Shown: piece by piece, positions 9,423 to 17,994 of the stretch
How positions within the stretch are numbered: the first letter of the stretch is position 1
Layout: each line of letters opens with the position of its first letter
Assembly (NCBI RefSeq): GCF_018283675.1
Contig: NZ_JAGVRK010000001.1
Span: 1,798,001 to 1,862,000 of the forward strand
DNA: 64,000 nt
Reading direction: 5' to 3'
Source: Metabacillus flavus
Lineage (GTDB): Bacteria; Bacillota; Bacilli; Bacillales; Bacillaceae
Translations under genes and position numbers: made by a program
Notes under the pieces: model-generated
The model's input: only the letters and a program-made list of their open reading frames with translations
Database searches by the model: none
What the model was told of the DNA's origin: nothing

Positions 9423-12400
9423 ATGTTCCTCAAACGATTGGACATAGCAGGATTTAAATCTTTTGCAGATCGGGCAAGTGTTGATTTTGTAAAAGGGGTT
9501 ACGGCAGTTGTCGGGCCGAATGGAAGCGGGAAAAGCAATATTACTGATGCCGTCCGCTGGGTACTGGGTGAGCAGTCCGCAAAATCACTGCGCGGCGGTA
9601 AAATGGAGGACATTATTTTTGCCGGGAGCGATTCCAGAAAAGGCCTGAATCTTGCCGAAGTTACACTCACCCTTGATAATGAAGATCATTTTCTGCCAAT
9701 TGATTATCACGAAGTGAGTATTACAAGGAAAGTGTTCCGTTCCGGAGAAAGTGAATATTATATTAATAATCAGTCCTGCCGCTTGAAAGATATTGTGGAT
9801 TTATTTATGGATTCAGGGCTAGGGAAAGAAGCCTTCTCGATTATCAGCCAAGGGAAGGTAGAAGAAATTCTGAGCAGCAAAGCAGAAGAACGGCGAAGCA
9901 TTTTTGAAGAAGCTGCCGGGGTGCTGAAATATAAATCAAGAAAAAAGAAAGCCGAACATAAATTGACAGAAACGCATGATAACCTGAACCGCGTCCAGGA
10001 CATTCTACACGAACTGGAAGGACAGGTGGAGCCACTAAAGGTTCAGGCATCGATAGCGAAAGATTACTTGGAAAAGAAGGAGGAGCTTGAGCAGATTGAG
10101 GTAGCCTTGACGGTACATGATATCGAGGAGCTCCATCAGAAATGGACAAGCTTAACCAAAACGGCGGAAGACGGCAAGGAGAAAGAAGCTGAGCTTGCAG
10201 CTTCCGTTCAAAAACAGGAAAAGGCTATCAGTGATTCCCGCAGCAGGGTTTCCGAACTGGATGGGACTCTTGACAGTCTTCAGCAAATTCTCCTTCAAAC
10301 GAGCGAAGAGCTTGAAAAACTGGAGGGGAAAAAAGAAGTATTAAAAGAGAGAAGAAAAAATGCTCAAGCGAACCGCGGCCAGCTCGAACAGCTTATTGGA
10401 GAGCTGAGCGGAAAAATTGAAATTCTTGCGAAAGACCGTGATGCGGAAGCGGAAAAAGTAGCACTTCTTTCTGCTGAAATGAAAGAAGCAAAGCGGCTTG
10501 TGAAAGAAAAGCAAAGCCTTCTCGATGCTCAAAACGGAAACATCGGCCATGAGATCGAACAGCTTAAAAGCGAGTACTTCGATGTACTGAATCAGCAGAC
10601 ATCTGCGAAAAATGAGACAGCTTACATAACAGAGCAGCTAAGACAGCAGTCTGTGAAGAACGAGAGGCTTTCCGGCAGCAACAGCAAGTATCTGCAGGAG
10701 CGCCGCCTCTTAACTGAAGAAAAAGAAAAACTGCAAAAAGAATTTGCTTCGGCGGAAGTGAAAATGAATGCGCAGGCTGCGGCTTTCCGCGAAGCGCTAA
10801 AAAGGCTTGAAACCGATCGTGAATCCTACAGCAAGAAAGAATCAGCGCTATACAAGGCCTATCAATTTTTGCAGCAAATACGCTCGCGCAAAGAAATGCT
10901 GGAAGCGATGCAGGAGGATTATTCCGGATTTTTCCAAGGGGTTAAAGAGATATTAAAGGCAAGAGACCGTTTCAGCGGAATTCACGGAGCTATCGCCGAG
11001 CTTCTAAAAACGGAAAAAGAATATGAAACGGCCATTGAAATAGCGCTGGGGGCTGCTTCGCAGCACATTGTGACTGAGGATGAAAAAATAGCACGATCCG
11101 GTATCGCCTATCTTAAGCAAAACTCTTTCGGGCGGGCTACTTTCCTGCCGCTTTCGGTTATGAAAAGCAGAAAGATCAGCAATGCCGACAAAATGAAGCT
11201 CTCAGAACATTCTTCTTTTGTCGGCATTGCATCCGAACTCTCTATATATGATTCCCGCTATACGGCCGTCATGGAAAATCTTCTTGGCGCAGTCATTGTA
11301 GCAAGGGATCTAAAGGGAGCAAATGAATTGTCAAGAATCCTTCAATTCAGATACCGAATTGTTACGCTTGAAGGCGACGTCGTCAATCCGGGTGGATCAA
11401 TGACAGGTGGTGCGGTTAAGCAAAAAACCGGATCCCTCCTGAGCCGGAACCGCGAATTAGAAGCCATCTCAGTCCAGCTGAAGGAAATGGAAACCAAGAC
11501 AGACGAGCTTGAACGAGATGTAAAAAAACGGAAAGCTCTTTTACAGGAACAAGAACAGCAAATTGAGGAGCTCAGAAAAGCGGGAGATATGCTCCGCGTC
11601 AGTTTAAATAACGTCCAAACCGCTGTAAAAGAGGCGGAATGGAAAGAGAAAAATGTAAATGATCATCTTTCTATCTATGATGCTGAAAAGGAATCGTTCG
11701 ATCAGGAACAGCAGAAAAATGAGGCGCGTTTAACTGAACTTAAAGGCTTAATCGAAAAGACAGCAGACAAGCTGCAGCAAATGGACGAAGAAATAAGCAA
11801 ACTTTCATCGCTAAAAAACACGCAGCAGGAATCAAGAGCAGGGCTTCAGCAGGAGCTGACTGAGCTCAAGATTATTCTGGCGGGCAAGCAGCAGTCCTTT
11901 GAGAACGTTTCAGAAAAAGCCGGCCGGTTAAAAGAAGAGCATATCGAGAGTGCGAGAAGACTGAAGGAAGCAGAGGAAGATCTGTCACTTTTGACAACTG
12001 AAGTCAGCTCAAATACAAGCGGTGAACAGACCCTTGCCAATGCTTCAGCAGAGAAACTGAACGAAAAGAATAAAACAATCGAAATGATCGCTGAAAAAAG
12101 ATCTGAGCGTTCAAACCTGCAGCAAAAGCTGGAAAACATGGAGCATGAGCTGAAGGAAAGCTCACGCATTCATAAGCAGATGTCCGACTGGATAAAAGAT
12201 GAGGAGTTAAAAATCACCCGTCTTGATATCGAGCTTGATAATAAGCTGAACCATCTGCGCCAGGAATACCTGCTTACATTTGAACGTGCAAAAGAGAGAT
12301 ACGAACTATTGCTTGAACCGGAAGAAGCAAGGAGAAAAGTGAAACTGATCAAGCGGGGCATCGAAGAGCTCGGTACGGTAAATCTCGGTGCAATCGATGA

Positions 12401-12989
12401 ATATGAACGGGTGTCAGAACGCTATCAATTCCTCCATGATCAGCGGGAAGACCTCCTGGAGGCTAAGAATACGCTCCACCAGGTTATTGATGAAATGGAT
12501 GGAGAGATGAAACGGAGATTCTCCGCAACCTTCGAGCAGATCCGTTCCCATTTCGAGTCTGTCTTCCAAGCTTTGTTTGGAGGCGGAAGGGCTGAGCTGA
12601 GGCTATCAGATCCGGAAGATCTTCTGAATACCGGTGTGGATATTGTTGCTCAGCCTCCCGGAAAAAAACTGCAGAATCTTAGTCTGCTGTCAGGAGGCGA
12701 AAGAGCGCTCACTGCGATTGCACTTCTATTCTCTATATTAAAAGTCAGACCGGTGCCTTTCTGTATTCTTGATGAGGTCGAAGCAGCACTTGATGAAGCA
12801 AATGTATACCGGTTTGCCCAGTATTTGAAACAATTCAGCGAGCAGACTCAATTCATTGTCATTACCCATCGCAAAGGGACGATGGAAGAATGTGATGTGC
12901 TCTATGGAGTTACAATGCAGGAATCGGGAATATCCAAGCTCGTATCTGTCAGATTGGAAGATTCTAAAGAATTTGCCACAACAAAGTGA
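9423..12989 (+). CDS. smc: Chromosome segregation protein SMC
   Basis: Large ATPase of the SMC-ScpAB condensin that organises and segregates the chromosome. Walker A GPNGSGKS is at residues 31-38, the ABC signature LSGGER at about 1089-1094, and Walker B lies in CILDEVEAALDEAN about 25 residues later. Two long Glu/Lys/Gln-rich coiled-coil arms (about 165-500 and 670-1010) flank a globular hinge containing GDVVNPGGSMTGGAV. At 1188 residues it is full length. GGAGG precedes the ATG. ftsY starts 14 bp after the stop, so the two share a message. Confidence 0.97.
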   Translation: MFLKRLDIAGFKSFADRASVDFVKGVTAVVGPNGSGKSNITDAVRWVLGEQSAKSLRGGKMEDIIFAGSDSRKGLNLAEVTLTLDNEDHFLPIDYHEVSITRKVFRSGESEYYINNQSCRLKDIVDLFMDSGLGKEAFSIISQGKVEEILSSKAEERRSIFEEAAGVLKYKSRKKKAEHKLTETHDNLNRVQDILHELEGQVEPLKVQASIAKDYLEKKEELEQIEVALTVHDIEELHQKWTSLTKTAEDGKEKEAELAASVQKQEKAISDSRSRVSELDGTLDSLQQILLQTSEELEKLEGKKEVLKERRKNAQANRGQLEQLIGELSGKIEILAKDRDAEAEKVALLSAEMKEAKRLVKEKQSLLDAQNGNIGHEIEQLKSEYFDVLNQQTSAKNETAYITEQLRQQSVKNERLSGSNSKYLQERRLLTEEKEKLQKEFASAEVKMNAQAAAFREALKRLETDRESYSKKESALYKAYQFLQQIRSRKEMLEAMQEDYSGFFQGVKEILKARDRFSGIHGAIAELLKTEKEYETAIEIALGAASQHIVTEDEKIARSGIAYLKQNSFGRATFLPLSVMKSRKISNADKMKLSEHSSFVGIASELSIYDSRYTAVMENLLGAVIVARDLKGANELSRILQFRYRIVTLEGDVVNPGGSMTGGAVKQKTGSLLSRNRELEAISVQLKEMETKTDELERDVKKRKALLQEQEQQIEELRKAGDMLRVSLNNVQTAVKEAEWKEKNVNDHLSIYDAEKESFDQEQQKNEARLTELKGLIEKTADKLQQMDEEISKLSSLKNTQQESRAGLQQELTELKIILAGKQQSFENVSEKAGRLKEEHIESARRLKEAEEDLSLLTTEVSSNTSGEQTLANASAEKLNEKNKTIEMIAEKRSERSNLQQKLENMEHELKESSRIHKQMSDWIKDEELKITRLDIELDNKLNHLRQEYLLTFERAKERYELLLEPEEARRKVKLIKRGIEELGTVNLGAIDEYERVSERYQFLHDQREDLLEAKNTLHQVIDEMDGEMKRRFSATFEQIRSHFESVFQALFGGGRAELRLSDPEDLLNTGVDIVAQPPGKKLQNLSLLSGGERALTAIALLFSILKVRPVPFCILDEVEAALDEANVYRFAQYLKQFSEQTQFIVITHRKGTMEECDVLYGVTMQESGISKLVSVRLEDSKEFATTK

Positions 12990-13003
12990 AGGGAAGAAAA
13001 CCA

Positions 13004-13987
13004 ATGAGCTTTTTTAAAAAGTTGAAAGAGAGCATTACGAAGCAGTCTGATACCGTTTCTAATAAGTTTAAAGATGGACTAACTAAAACAAGGTCCAATT
13101 TTTCCACAAGAGTAAACGAACTAGTCTCCCGCTTCAGAAAAGTAGACGAGGAATTTTTTGAAGAGCTGGAGGAAATTCTAATCGGTGCCGATGTAGGGGT
13201 TGCGACCGTCATGGATTTAATTGAAGAACTGAAGACTGAGGTTAAGGTCCGCAACATTCAGGATCCCCTCGAAGTTCGAGACGTAATTTCAGAAAAGCTT
13301 GTCGAAATATATGACGATGGAAAAGAATCCTCCACCGCCCTGAATATAAAAGAAAACCAGCTGAATGTTATTTTAGTTGTAGGTGTAAATGGAGTGGGGA
13401 AGACAACGACGATCGGCAAACTCGCCAACAAATTCAAAAATGAAGGCAAATCCGTCGTCCTTGCGGCTGGAGATACGTTCCGTGCAGGTGCAATCGAGCA
13501 GCTTGAAGTGTGGGGGCAGCGAACAGGAACTGCAGTCATCAAGCAATCAGCAGGATCCGACCCCGCAGCAGTTATGTTTGATGCCGTACAGGCTGCCAAA
13601 GCAAGAAAAGCAGATATTCTTATTTGTGATACAGCAGGACGCCTTCAAAACAAAGTGAACTTAATGAACGAGCTTGAAAAAGTAAAGCGCGTAATCGAAC
13701 GGGAAATTCCAGGTGCTCCTCATGAGGTGCTGCTCGTCCTTGATGCAACGACAGGCCAAAACGCCATGAGCCAGGCCAAGCAGTTTTCTCAATCTACCAA
13801 CGTAACAGGAATTGTCCTGACCAAGCTCGATGGAACCGCAAAAGGAGGCATCGTCCTCGCCATCCGCAATGAACTGGAGATTCCTGTCAAGTTCGTAGGG
13901 CTCGGAGAAAAAATAGACGACCTCCAGGAATTCAACGCACAGCAATATGTATACGGTCTGTTCGCTGATTTGGTAGAGGAAGCATAA
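13004..13987 (+). CDS. ftsY: Signal recognition particle receptor FtsY
   Basis: Membrane-associated GTPase that docks the SRP-ribosome complex at the translocon. A basic N-terminal helix ([14 protein letters not shown]) leads into the four-helix N domain and the G domain with [15 protein letters not shown] and [10 protein letters not shown]. The 327-residue length is typical of Bacillus, which lacks the long acidic A domain of E. coli. The ATG at 13004 has GAAGGGA upstream. A strong terminator follows, separating it from its partner genes ylxM and ffh. Confidence 0.96.
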   Translation: MSFFKKLKESITKQSDTVSNKFKDGLTKTRSNFSTRVNELVSRFRKVDEEFFEELEEILIGADVGVATVMDLIEELKTEVKVRNIQDPLEVRDVISEKLVEIYDDGKESSTALNIKENQLNVILVVGVNGVGKTTTIGKLANKFKNEGKSVVLAAGDTFRAGAIEQLEVWGQRTGTAVIKQSAGSDPAAVMFDAVQAAKARKADILICDTAGRLQNKVNLMNELEKVKRVIEREIPGAPHEVLLVLDATTGQNAMSQAKQFSQSTNVTGIVLTKLDGTAKGGIVLAIRNELEIPVKFVGLGEKIDDLQEFNAQQYVYGLFADLVEEA

Positions 13988-13993
13988 TCATTT

Positions 13994-14026
13994 AAAAAGA
14001 AAGCCTGGCTGTCAGGCTTTCTTTTT
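13994..14026 (+). terminator. Rho-independent terminator after ftsY
   Basis: A perfect 14-bp inverted repeat (AAAAAGAAAGCCTG with its complement), a 5-nt loop, and a run of five T. It ends the rnc/smc-ftsY transcription unit just before the repeat-rich gap. Confidence 0.9.
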
Positions 14027-14189
14027 GATTAGGCGGGGGAACCGGGACTATGCTGAGTACACTTAAAACAGCAAATTTGGCGGGTTAGCAGTTCGAAAAA
14101 GAAGAATAAGGATGACTTTTCCTAGAAGGTGTTGTCTGACAAGAAGAAATTTACATGCTGGTGAGGGGCAGAGAGGGTGGTTTTTTACA
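14027..14189 (+). other. Non-coding stretch before the repeat arrays
   Basis: No plausible gene, RNA gene or strong promoter is recognisable here. It is the first part of a 1.2-kb gap between ftsY and ylxM, two genes that are closely spaced in B. subtilis. Confidence 0.6.
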
Positions 14190-14336
14190 TTCTTGCTGAC
14201 AATTAATCGATAATTGCTGACATTCCCTCGATAATTGCTGACTTTTTGTACATAATTGCTGACATTTACTCAATAATTGCTGACACTTAGTTAATAATTG
14301 CTGACTTTTACTCAATAAATGCTGACTTATTTCAAA
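14190..14336 (+). repeat. Seven direct repeats with exact 21-bp period
   Basis: The element TAATTGCTGAC is repeated with GCTGAC starting at 14195, 14216, 14237, 14258, 14279, 14300 and 14321: every step is exactly 21 bp. The consensus unit is TAATTGCTGAC followed by a variable AT-rich ten-mer such as ATTTACTCAA. The first and last copies are degenerate at one end. A TCA...TGA imperfect dyad spans each unit junction. The 21-bp step puts every copy on the same face of the DNA. Function unknown; it could be iteron-like protein-binding sites or a slippage-expanded repeat. Confidence 0.9.
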
Positions 14337-14362
14337 GGTAACTGCTATTACGGAAAGGGGCA

Positions 14363-14426
14363 GCTAAGAGGCAGATCAGTTCTGAGTTGAGGCAGGACGC
14401 CTTGCCTTTAGCAGAACATCTTTACT
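14363..14426 (+). repeat. Structured short element, copy 1
   Basis: GCTAAGAGGCA can pair with TGCCTTTAGC across about 30 nt, with one bulge. Its right part (CAGGACG, then TTAGC and GAACA) is echoed at 14493-14532, so this looks like a repeated structured element adjoining the large array. Confidence 0.5.
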
Positions 14427-15097
14427 AGGCGCTAGCGCTTCGGCCGCATCGCTTCTTCGGTCTAGGGCCTGCACGATGCAGGCCCGTTCAGCATTGCGAC
14501 AGGACGTCGCGCACTTAGCTGAACAACCTCACTTGAGCGCCTCTCGGTCAGAAGCTCCACCGTCTCTCACGGCTGGGCAAGCGTCCTATCGAACTTGTTT
14601 TCTGTGTCTAGCTCCGGGCGCTAGCGCTTCGGCCGCTTCGCTCCCTCGGTCGGGGCAAAAAGCGCCTCTCGGTCAGAACTCCACCGTCTCTCGGCGCTGA
14701 GCAAGCGCCCTCCGCTTTTCTAAATTGTCTAGCTCCGGCGGCTAGCCGTTCGGCCGCTTCGCTGGCCCTGTCAAAGTCAAAGAGCGACTTTGTCAGTTCC
14801 AGCTCCACCGTCTCTCACGGCTGAGCAAGCGCCCTATCGAACTTGGTTTCTGTGTTTAGCTCCGGGCGCTAGCGCTTCGGCCGCTTCGCTGGCCCTGTCA
14901 AAGTCAAAGAGCGACTTTGTCAGTTCCAGCTCCACCGTCTCTCACGGCTGGGCAAGCGCCCTATCGAACTTGGTTTCTGTGTCTAGCTCCGGGCGCTAGC
15001 GCTTCGGCCGCTTCGCTCCCTCGGTCGGGGCAAAAAGCGCCCCTCGGTCGGAAGCTCCACCGTCTCTCAGCGCTGAGCAAGCGCCCTCCGCTTTTCG
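14426..15097 (+). repeat. Mosaic tandem array of GC-rich 121-127-bp repeats
   Basis: Five units share the left module TCTAGCTCC-GGGCGCTAGCGC-TTCGGCCGCTTCGCT and the right module CTCCACCGTCTCTC...GAGCAAGCGCCCT. Unit A (about 14426-14601) is degenerate and carries an insertion; B starts at 14607, C at 14728, D at 14855, E at 14982, giving periods of 121, 127 and 127 bp. B and E carry one central cassette (CCCTCGGTCGGGGC), C and D another (a hairpin built on GTCAAAGTC and GACTTTGTC). Similar repeats are, from memory, scattered through Bacillaceae genomes. The short open frames within it are in shared repeat sequence and are not genes. Confidence 0.88.
14465..14532 (+). repeat. Hairpins and structured short element, copy 2, inside unit A
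   Basis: A perfect 9-bp hairpin GGGCCTGCA/TGCAGGCCC with a 3-nt loop (14465-14485) is followed by GCGAC-AGGAC-GTCGC. The stretch from 14493 to 14532 aligns with 14387-14426 (CAGGACG, CTTAGC/TTTAGC, GAACA). Together they interrupt unit A of the GC-rich array. Confidence 0.55.
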
Positions 15098-15115
15098 AAT
15101 TGTCAAGATAAAAAC

Positions 15116-15144
15116 TTGACATGCCGTCTTATAGTCGGTAAACT
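15116..15144 (+). promoter_or_regulatory. Sigma-A promoter of ylxM-ffh
   Basis: A perfect -35 TTGACA (15116-15121), a 17-bp spacer and TAAACT (15139-15144). It lies 19 bp after the end of the GC-rich array and 46 bp before the ylxM start, making ylxM-ffh independent of ftsY transcription. Confidence 0.85.
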
Positions 15145-15189
15145 GTAATTGTTGTAAAGGCATTTCACTTAACAAAAGGGGAGAGAGCC

Positions 15190-15522
15190 GTGATTTTAGA
15201 AAAAACGACGCGGATGAATTACCTCTTTGATTTTTACCAGTCACTGCTTACATCGAAGCAGAAGAGCTATATGTCTCTTTATTATCTCGATGATTATTCC
15301 CTCGGTGAAATTGCCGAAGAGTACAGCGTCAGCAGACAGGCCGTTTATGATAACATTAAACGGACGGAAGCGATGCTTGAGCAATACGAAGAAAAGCTGC
15401 TGCTGCTTCATAAGTTTCAGAAGCGCAATGCAATTATGAAACAGCTTAAGGAACTTGCGTCTGAAACCGAGCGCGAAGGACAGCTGCTGGATCTTTTTGA
15501 AGCGCTGGATAATTTGGAATAA
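15190..15522 (+). CDS. ylxM: YlxM, SRP-associated helix-turn-helix protein
   Basis: A 110-residue sigma-70 region-4-like protein conserved next to ffh in Firmicutes; studies in streptococci link it to modulation of SRP GTPase activity. The start [18 protein letters not shown], the HTH ([20 protein letters not shown], about residues 37-56) and a basic/acidic C-terminal helix are visible. It uses GTG at 15190 after AAAAGGGGAGAG. ffh begins 13 bp after its stop, supporting a shared job in protein targeting. Confidence 0.92.
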   Translation: MILEKTTRMNYLFDFYQSLLTSKQKSYMSLYYLDDYSLGEIAEEYSVSRQAVYDNIKRTEAMLEQYEEKLLLLHKFQKRNAIMKQLKELASETEREGQLLDLFEALDNLE

Positions 15523-15535
15523 GGAGGCGGTATAG

Positions 15536-16879
15536 ATGGCTTTCGAAGGATTGGCCGACCGGCTTCAGCAGACCATAACGAAGATTCGCGGCAAAGGGAA
15601 AGTTTCCGAGGCCGATGTAAAAGAAATGATGCGGGAAGTCCGTCTTGCTCTGCTTGAAGCGGATGTTAATTTCAAGGTCGTTAAAGACTTTGTCAAACGC
15701 GTAAGCGAGCGGGCTGTAGGCCAGGAGGTCATGCAGAGTCTTACTCCCGGACAGCAGGTCATTAAAGTCGTTAAGGAAGAATTAACGGCATTGATGGGCG
15801 GAGAGCAAAGCAAAATTGCTGTTGCGAAAAAGCCGCCTACCGTCATTATGATGGTAGGTCTGCAAGGGGCAGGTAAGACAACGACGACAGGTAAGCTTGC
15901 TAATCTTCTTAGGAAGAAGCAAAACCGCAAACCGCTTTTGGTCGCTGCAGATATATACCGTCCGGCTGCAATTAAACAGCTGGAAACCCTTGGTAAACAG
16001 CTGAATATGGATGTTTTTTCACTTGGAGATCAGATTAGTCCTGTTGAAATTGCCAAGCAGGCAATCGCTCATGCGAAGCAGGAGCATCATGATTATGTGC
16101 TGATTGATACAGCCGGCCGTCTTCATGTTGACGAAAATCTGATGGATGAACTGACTCAGGTAAAAGAACTGGCAAATCCGGATGAAATTTTTCTTGTGGT
16201 TGATGCCATGACCGGACAGGATGCTGTGAATGTTGCCCAAAGCTTTAACGAGCGCCTCGGACTTACCGGAGTTGTGCTCACGAAGCTTGACGGCGATACG
16301 CGCGGCGGAGCTGCCCTTTCCATTCGTGCTGTAACCGAAACGCCTATTAAATATGTAGGTCTCGGTGAAAAGCTCGATGCGATTGAGGCGTTTCACCCTG
16401 AACGGATGGCTTCAAGGATCCTTGGAATGGGGGATGTTCTCACCCTGATTGAAAAGGCTCAGGCCAATGTCGATGAAGACAAGGCAAAAGAGCTTGAACA
16501 GAAAATGAGAACGGCGAGCTTTACGTTTGATGATTTCCTTGAACAGCTTGGGCAGGTCCGGAGCATGGGACCGCTTGATGAACTGCTTGGAATGATTCCA
16601 GGTGCCGGAAAGATGAAGGGACTTAAGAACGTTCAGGTCGATGAAAAGCAAATTGGTCATGTTGAGGCGATCATCAAGTCCATGACAAAGGAAGAAAAGC
16701 AGCATCCGGAGGTCATCAATGCCGGACGCAGGAAACGGATTGCGAAGGGAAGCGGCACATCGGTTCCTGAAGTAAACCGACTGCTTAAGCAATTTGAAGA
16801 CATGAAAAAGATGATGAAGCAGATGACAAGCATGTCTAAAGGCAAGAGAAAAGGCGGCATGAAGTTTCCATTCATGTAA
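15536..16879 (+). CDS. ffh: Signal recognition particle protein Ffh
   Basis: SRP54 GTPase that binds the small cytoplasmic RNA and signal sequences on nascent chains. The N domain is followed by the G domain with GLQGAGKTTTTGKLA (about residues 107-121), DTAGR and TKLDGDTRGG, then the methionine-rich M domain ending MKKMMKQMTSMSKGKRKGG. 447 residues, full length. The start has AAGGAGG at ideal spacing. Confidence 0.97.
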   Translation: MAFEGLADRLQQTITKIRGKGKVSEADVKEMMREVRLALLEADVNFKVVKDFVKRVSERAVGQEVMQSLTPGQQVIKVVKEELTALMGGEQSKIAVAKKPPTVIMMVGLQGAGKTTTTGKLANLLRKKQNRKPLLVAADIYRPAAIKQLETLGKQLNMDVFSLGDQISPVEIAKQAIAHAKQEHHDYVLIDTAGRLHVDENLMDELTQVKELANPDEIFLVVDAMTGQDAVNVAQSFNERLGLTGVVLTKLDGDTRGGAALSIRAVTETPIKYVGLGEKLDAIEAFHPERMASRILGMGDVLTLIEKAQANVDEDKAKELEQKMRTASFTFDDFLEQLGQVRSMGPLDELLGMIPGAGKMKGLKNVQVDEKQIGHVEAIIKSMTKEEKQHPEVINAGRRKRIAKGSGTSVPEVNRLLKQFEDMKKMMKQMTSMSKGKRKGGMKFPFM

Positions 16880-16905
16880 ATTTTAGGTCTGTTAAGAAAA
16901 AACAC

Positions 16906-16934
16906 TTTACAAACCAATGCAACATTGATAATAT
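16906..16934 (+). promoter_or_regulatory. Sigma-A promoter of rpsP
   Basis: TTTACA (16906-16911) and TAATAT (16929-16934) with a 17-bp spacer in the ffh-rpsP gap, 37 bp before the rpsP ATG. Confidence 0.75.
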
Positions 16935-16946
16935 ACTATCTTGTGA

Positions 16947-17243
<297 letters not shown>

Positions 17244-17244
17244 G

Positions 17245-17484
17245 ATGAATCAGATGATCGGGTTAATCGAAACAATTGTTAAACCCCTTGTAGATGATCC
17301 GGACGCGGTTTCGGTTGAAGAGGAAGTCCAGAGCAAGGTTATTGTGTACCGGCTCACCGTCAGCCGGGATGACGTCGGAAAAGTCATTGGCAAGCAGGGA
17401 AGAATTGCAAGAGCGGTTCGTTCCGTTGTGTATGCAGCGGGGACAAGGTCCTCTAAACGAATTCAGCTTGAAATAAACGATTAA
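17245..17484 (+). CDS. khpA: KH-domain RNA-binding protein KhpA (YlqC)
   Basis: Small RNA-binding protein of the KhpA/YlqC family, a partner of KhpB in Gram-positive bacteria affecting cell division and RNA regulation. The KH loop is GKVIGKQGRIA (about residues 47-57). 79 residues. It starts one base after the rpsP stop; Shine-Dalgarno is weak, so expression may depend on coupling. ATG 17254 is an alternative start. Confidence 0.88.
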   Translation: MNQMIGLIETIVKPLVDDPDAVSVEEEVQSKVIVYRLTVSRDDVGKVIGKQGRIARAVRSVVYAAGTRSSKRIQLEIND

Positions 17485-17492
17485 CTTGAAAA

Positions 17493-17519
17493 GGCGGGGG
17501 ATGAACCCCGTCTTTTTTT
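17493..17519 (+). terminator. Rho-independent terminator after khpA
   Basis: GGCGGGG pairs with CCCCGTC (one G-T pair) across a short loop, followed by eight T with almost no interruption. Confidence 0.8.
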
Positions 17520-17564
17520 ATGCCTGAAGATATTTGTCCTCCCTTTCTTCTTTTTTAAAAATAA

Positions 17565-17573
17565 TGATAAAAT
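17565..17573 (+). promoter_or_regulatory. Possible ylqD promoter, extended -10
   Basis: TGATAAAAT forms an extended -10 element, 32 bp before the ylqD start and after the khpA terminator. The -35 region (TTCTTC at 17 bp) is poor. Confidence 0.45.
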
Positions 17574-17604
17574 AGAGAGAGTGTGTTTGAAGGGTGGATG
17601 GCGT

Positions 17605-17985
17605 GTGAAGATCATGCAGACGGTATCAGTTATGCAGGTTTTGACAGAGAATAGTAAAAACAAATTGCTGGACGGGTTTAATTCAAATCGGGAGCAGCTG
17701 CTAAGAGAGTGCGATCAGTTGTACTTTCAATTGAAAAAACTTGAGAAAACCAACATAAGCATTGAAATGCGCCAGCAATATAAGAAAGAAATAGAAAAGC
17801 GCAAGGACAAAATAAAGATGGTTGACTTTCAAATTGATCAGCTAAACACCCTGCCGCTAGGCAGTGAGCTGAAAGAAAAAGAGGTACAGGCAATCGTGGA
17901 GCTTGAAGAAGGTGATTCCTGGACAAGCTCAATCAATGAAAGAAGCATTATCGTAACAGATGGTATCATTACTGAAATACGCTGA
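17605..17985 (+). CDS. ylqD: YlqD family protein, unknown function
   Basis: A 126-residue cytoplasmic protein conserved between khpA and rimM in Bacillaceae. A coiled-coil of Glu/Lys/Gln (about residues 20-75) leads to a small C-terminal beta-rich segment ending IIVTDGIITEIR. No enzymatic motif is seen. The GTG at 17605 is chosen because it gives the family-like MKIMQTVSVMQVLTENSKN start; an earlier in-frame GTG at 17581 would precede the GGGTGGA site. It is 9 bp from rimM, suggesting a link to ribosome assembly, which is inference only. Confidence 0.8.
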   Translation: MKIMQTVSVMQVLTENSKNKLLDGFNSNREQLLRECDQLYFQLKKLEKTNISIEMRQQYKKEIEKRKDKIKMVDFQIDQLNTLPLGSELKEKEVQAIVELEEGDSWTSSINERSIIVTDGIITEIR

Positions 17986-17994
17986 GGTGACATT

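Noticed and set aside
14190-14336. CRISPR-like repeat array
   Set aside because: The period is 21 bp with about 11 bp of core; real CRISPR repeats and spacers are each longer, and no cas genes are nearby.
14476-15111. Several Ser/Ala/Pro-rich open frames of 64-82 codons on both strands
   Set aside because: They arise from repeated GC-rich units, repeat each other in sequence, lack ribosome binding sites and resemble no protein family.
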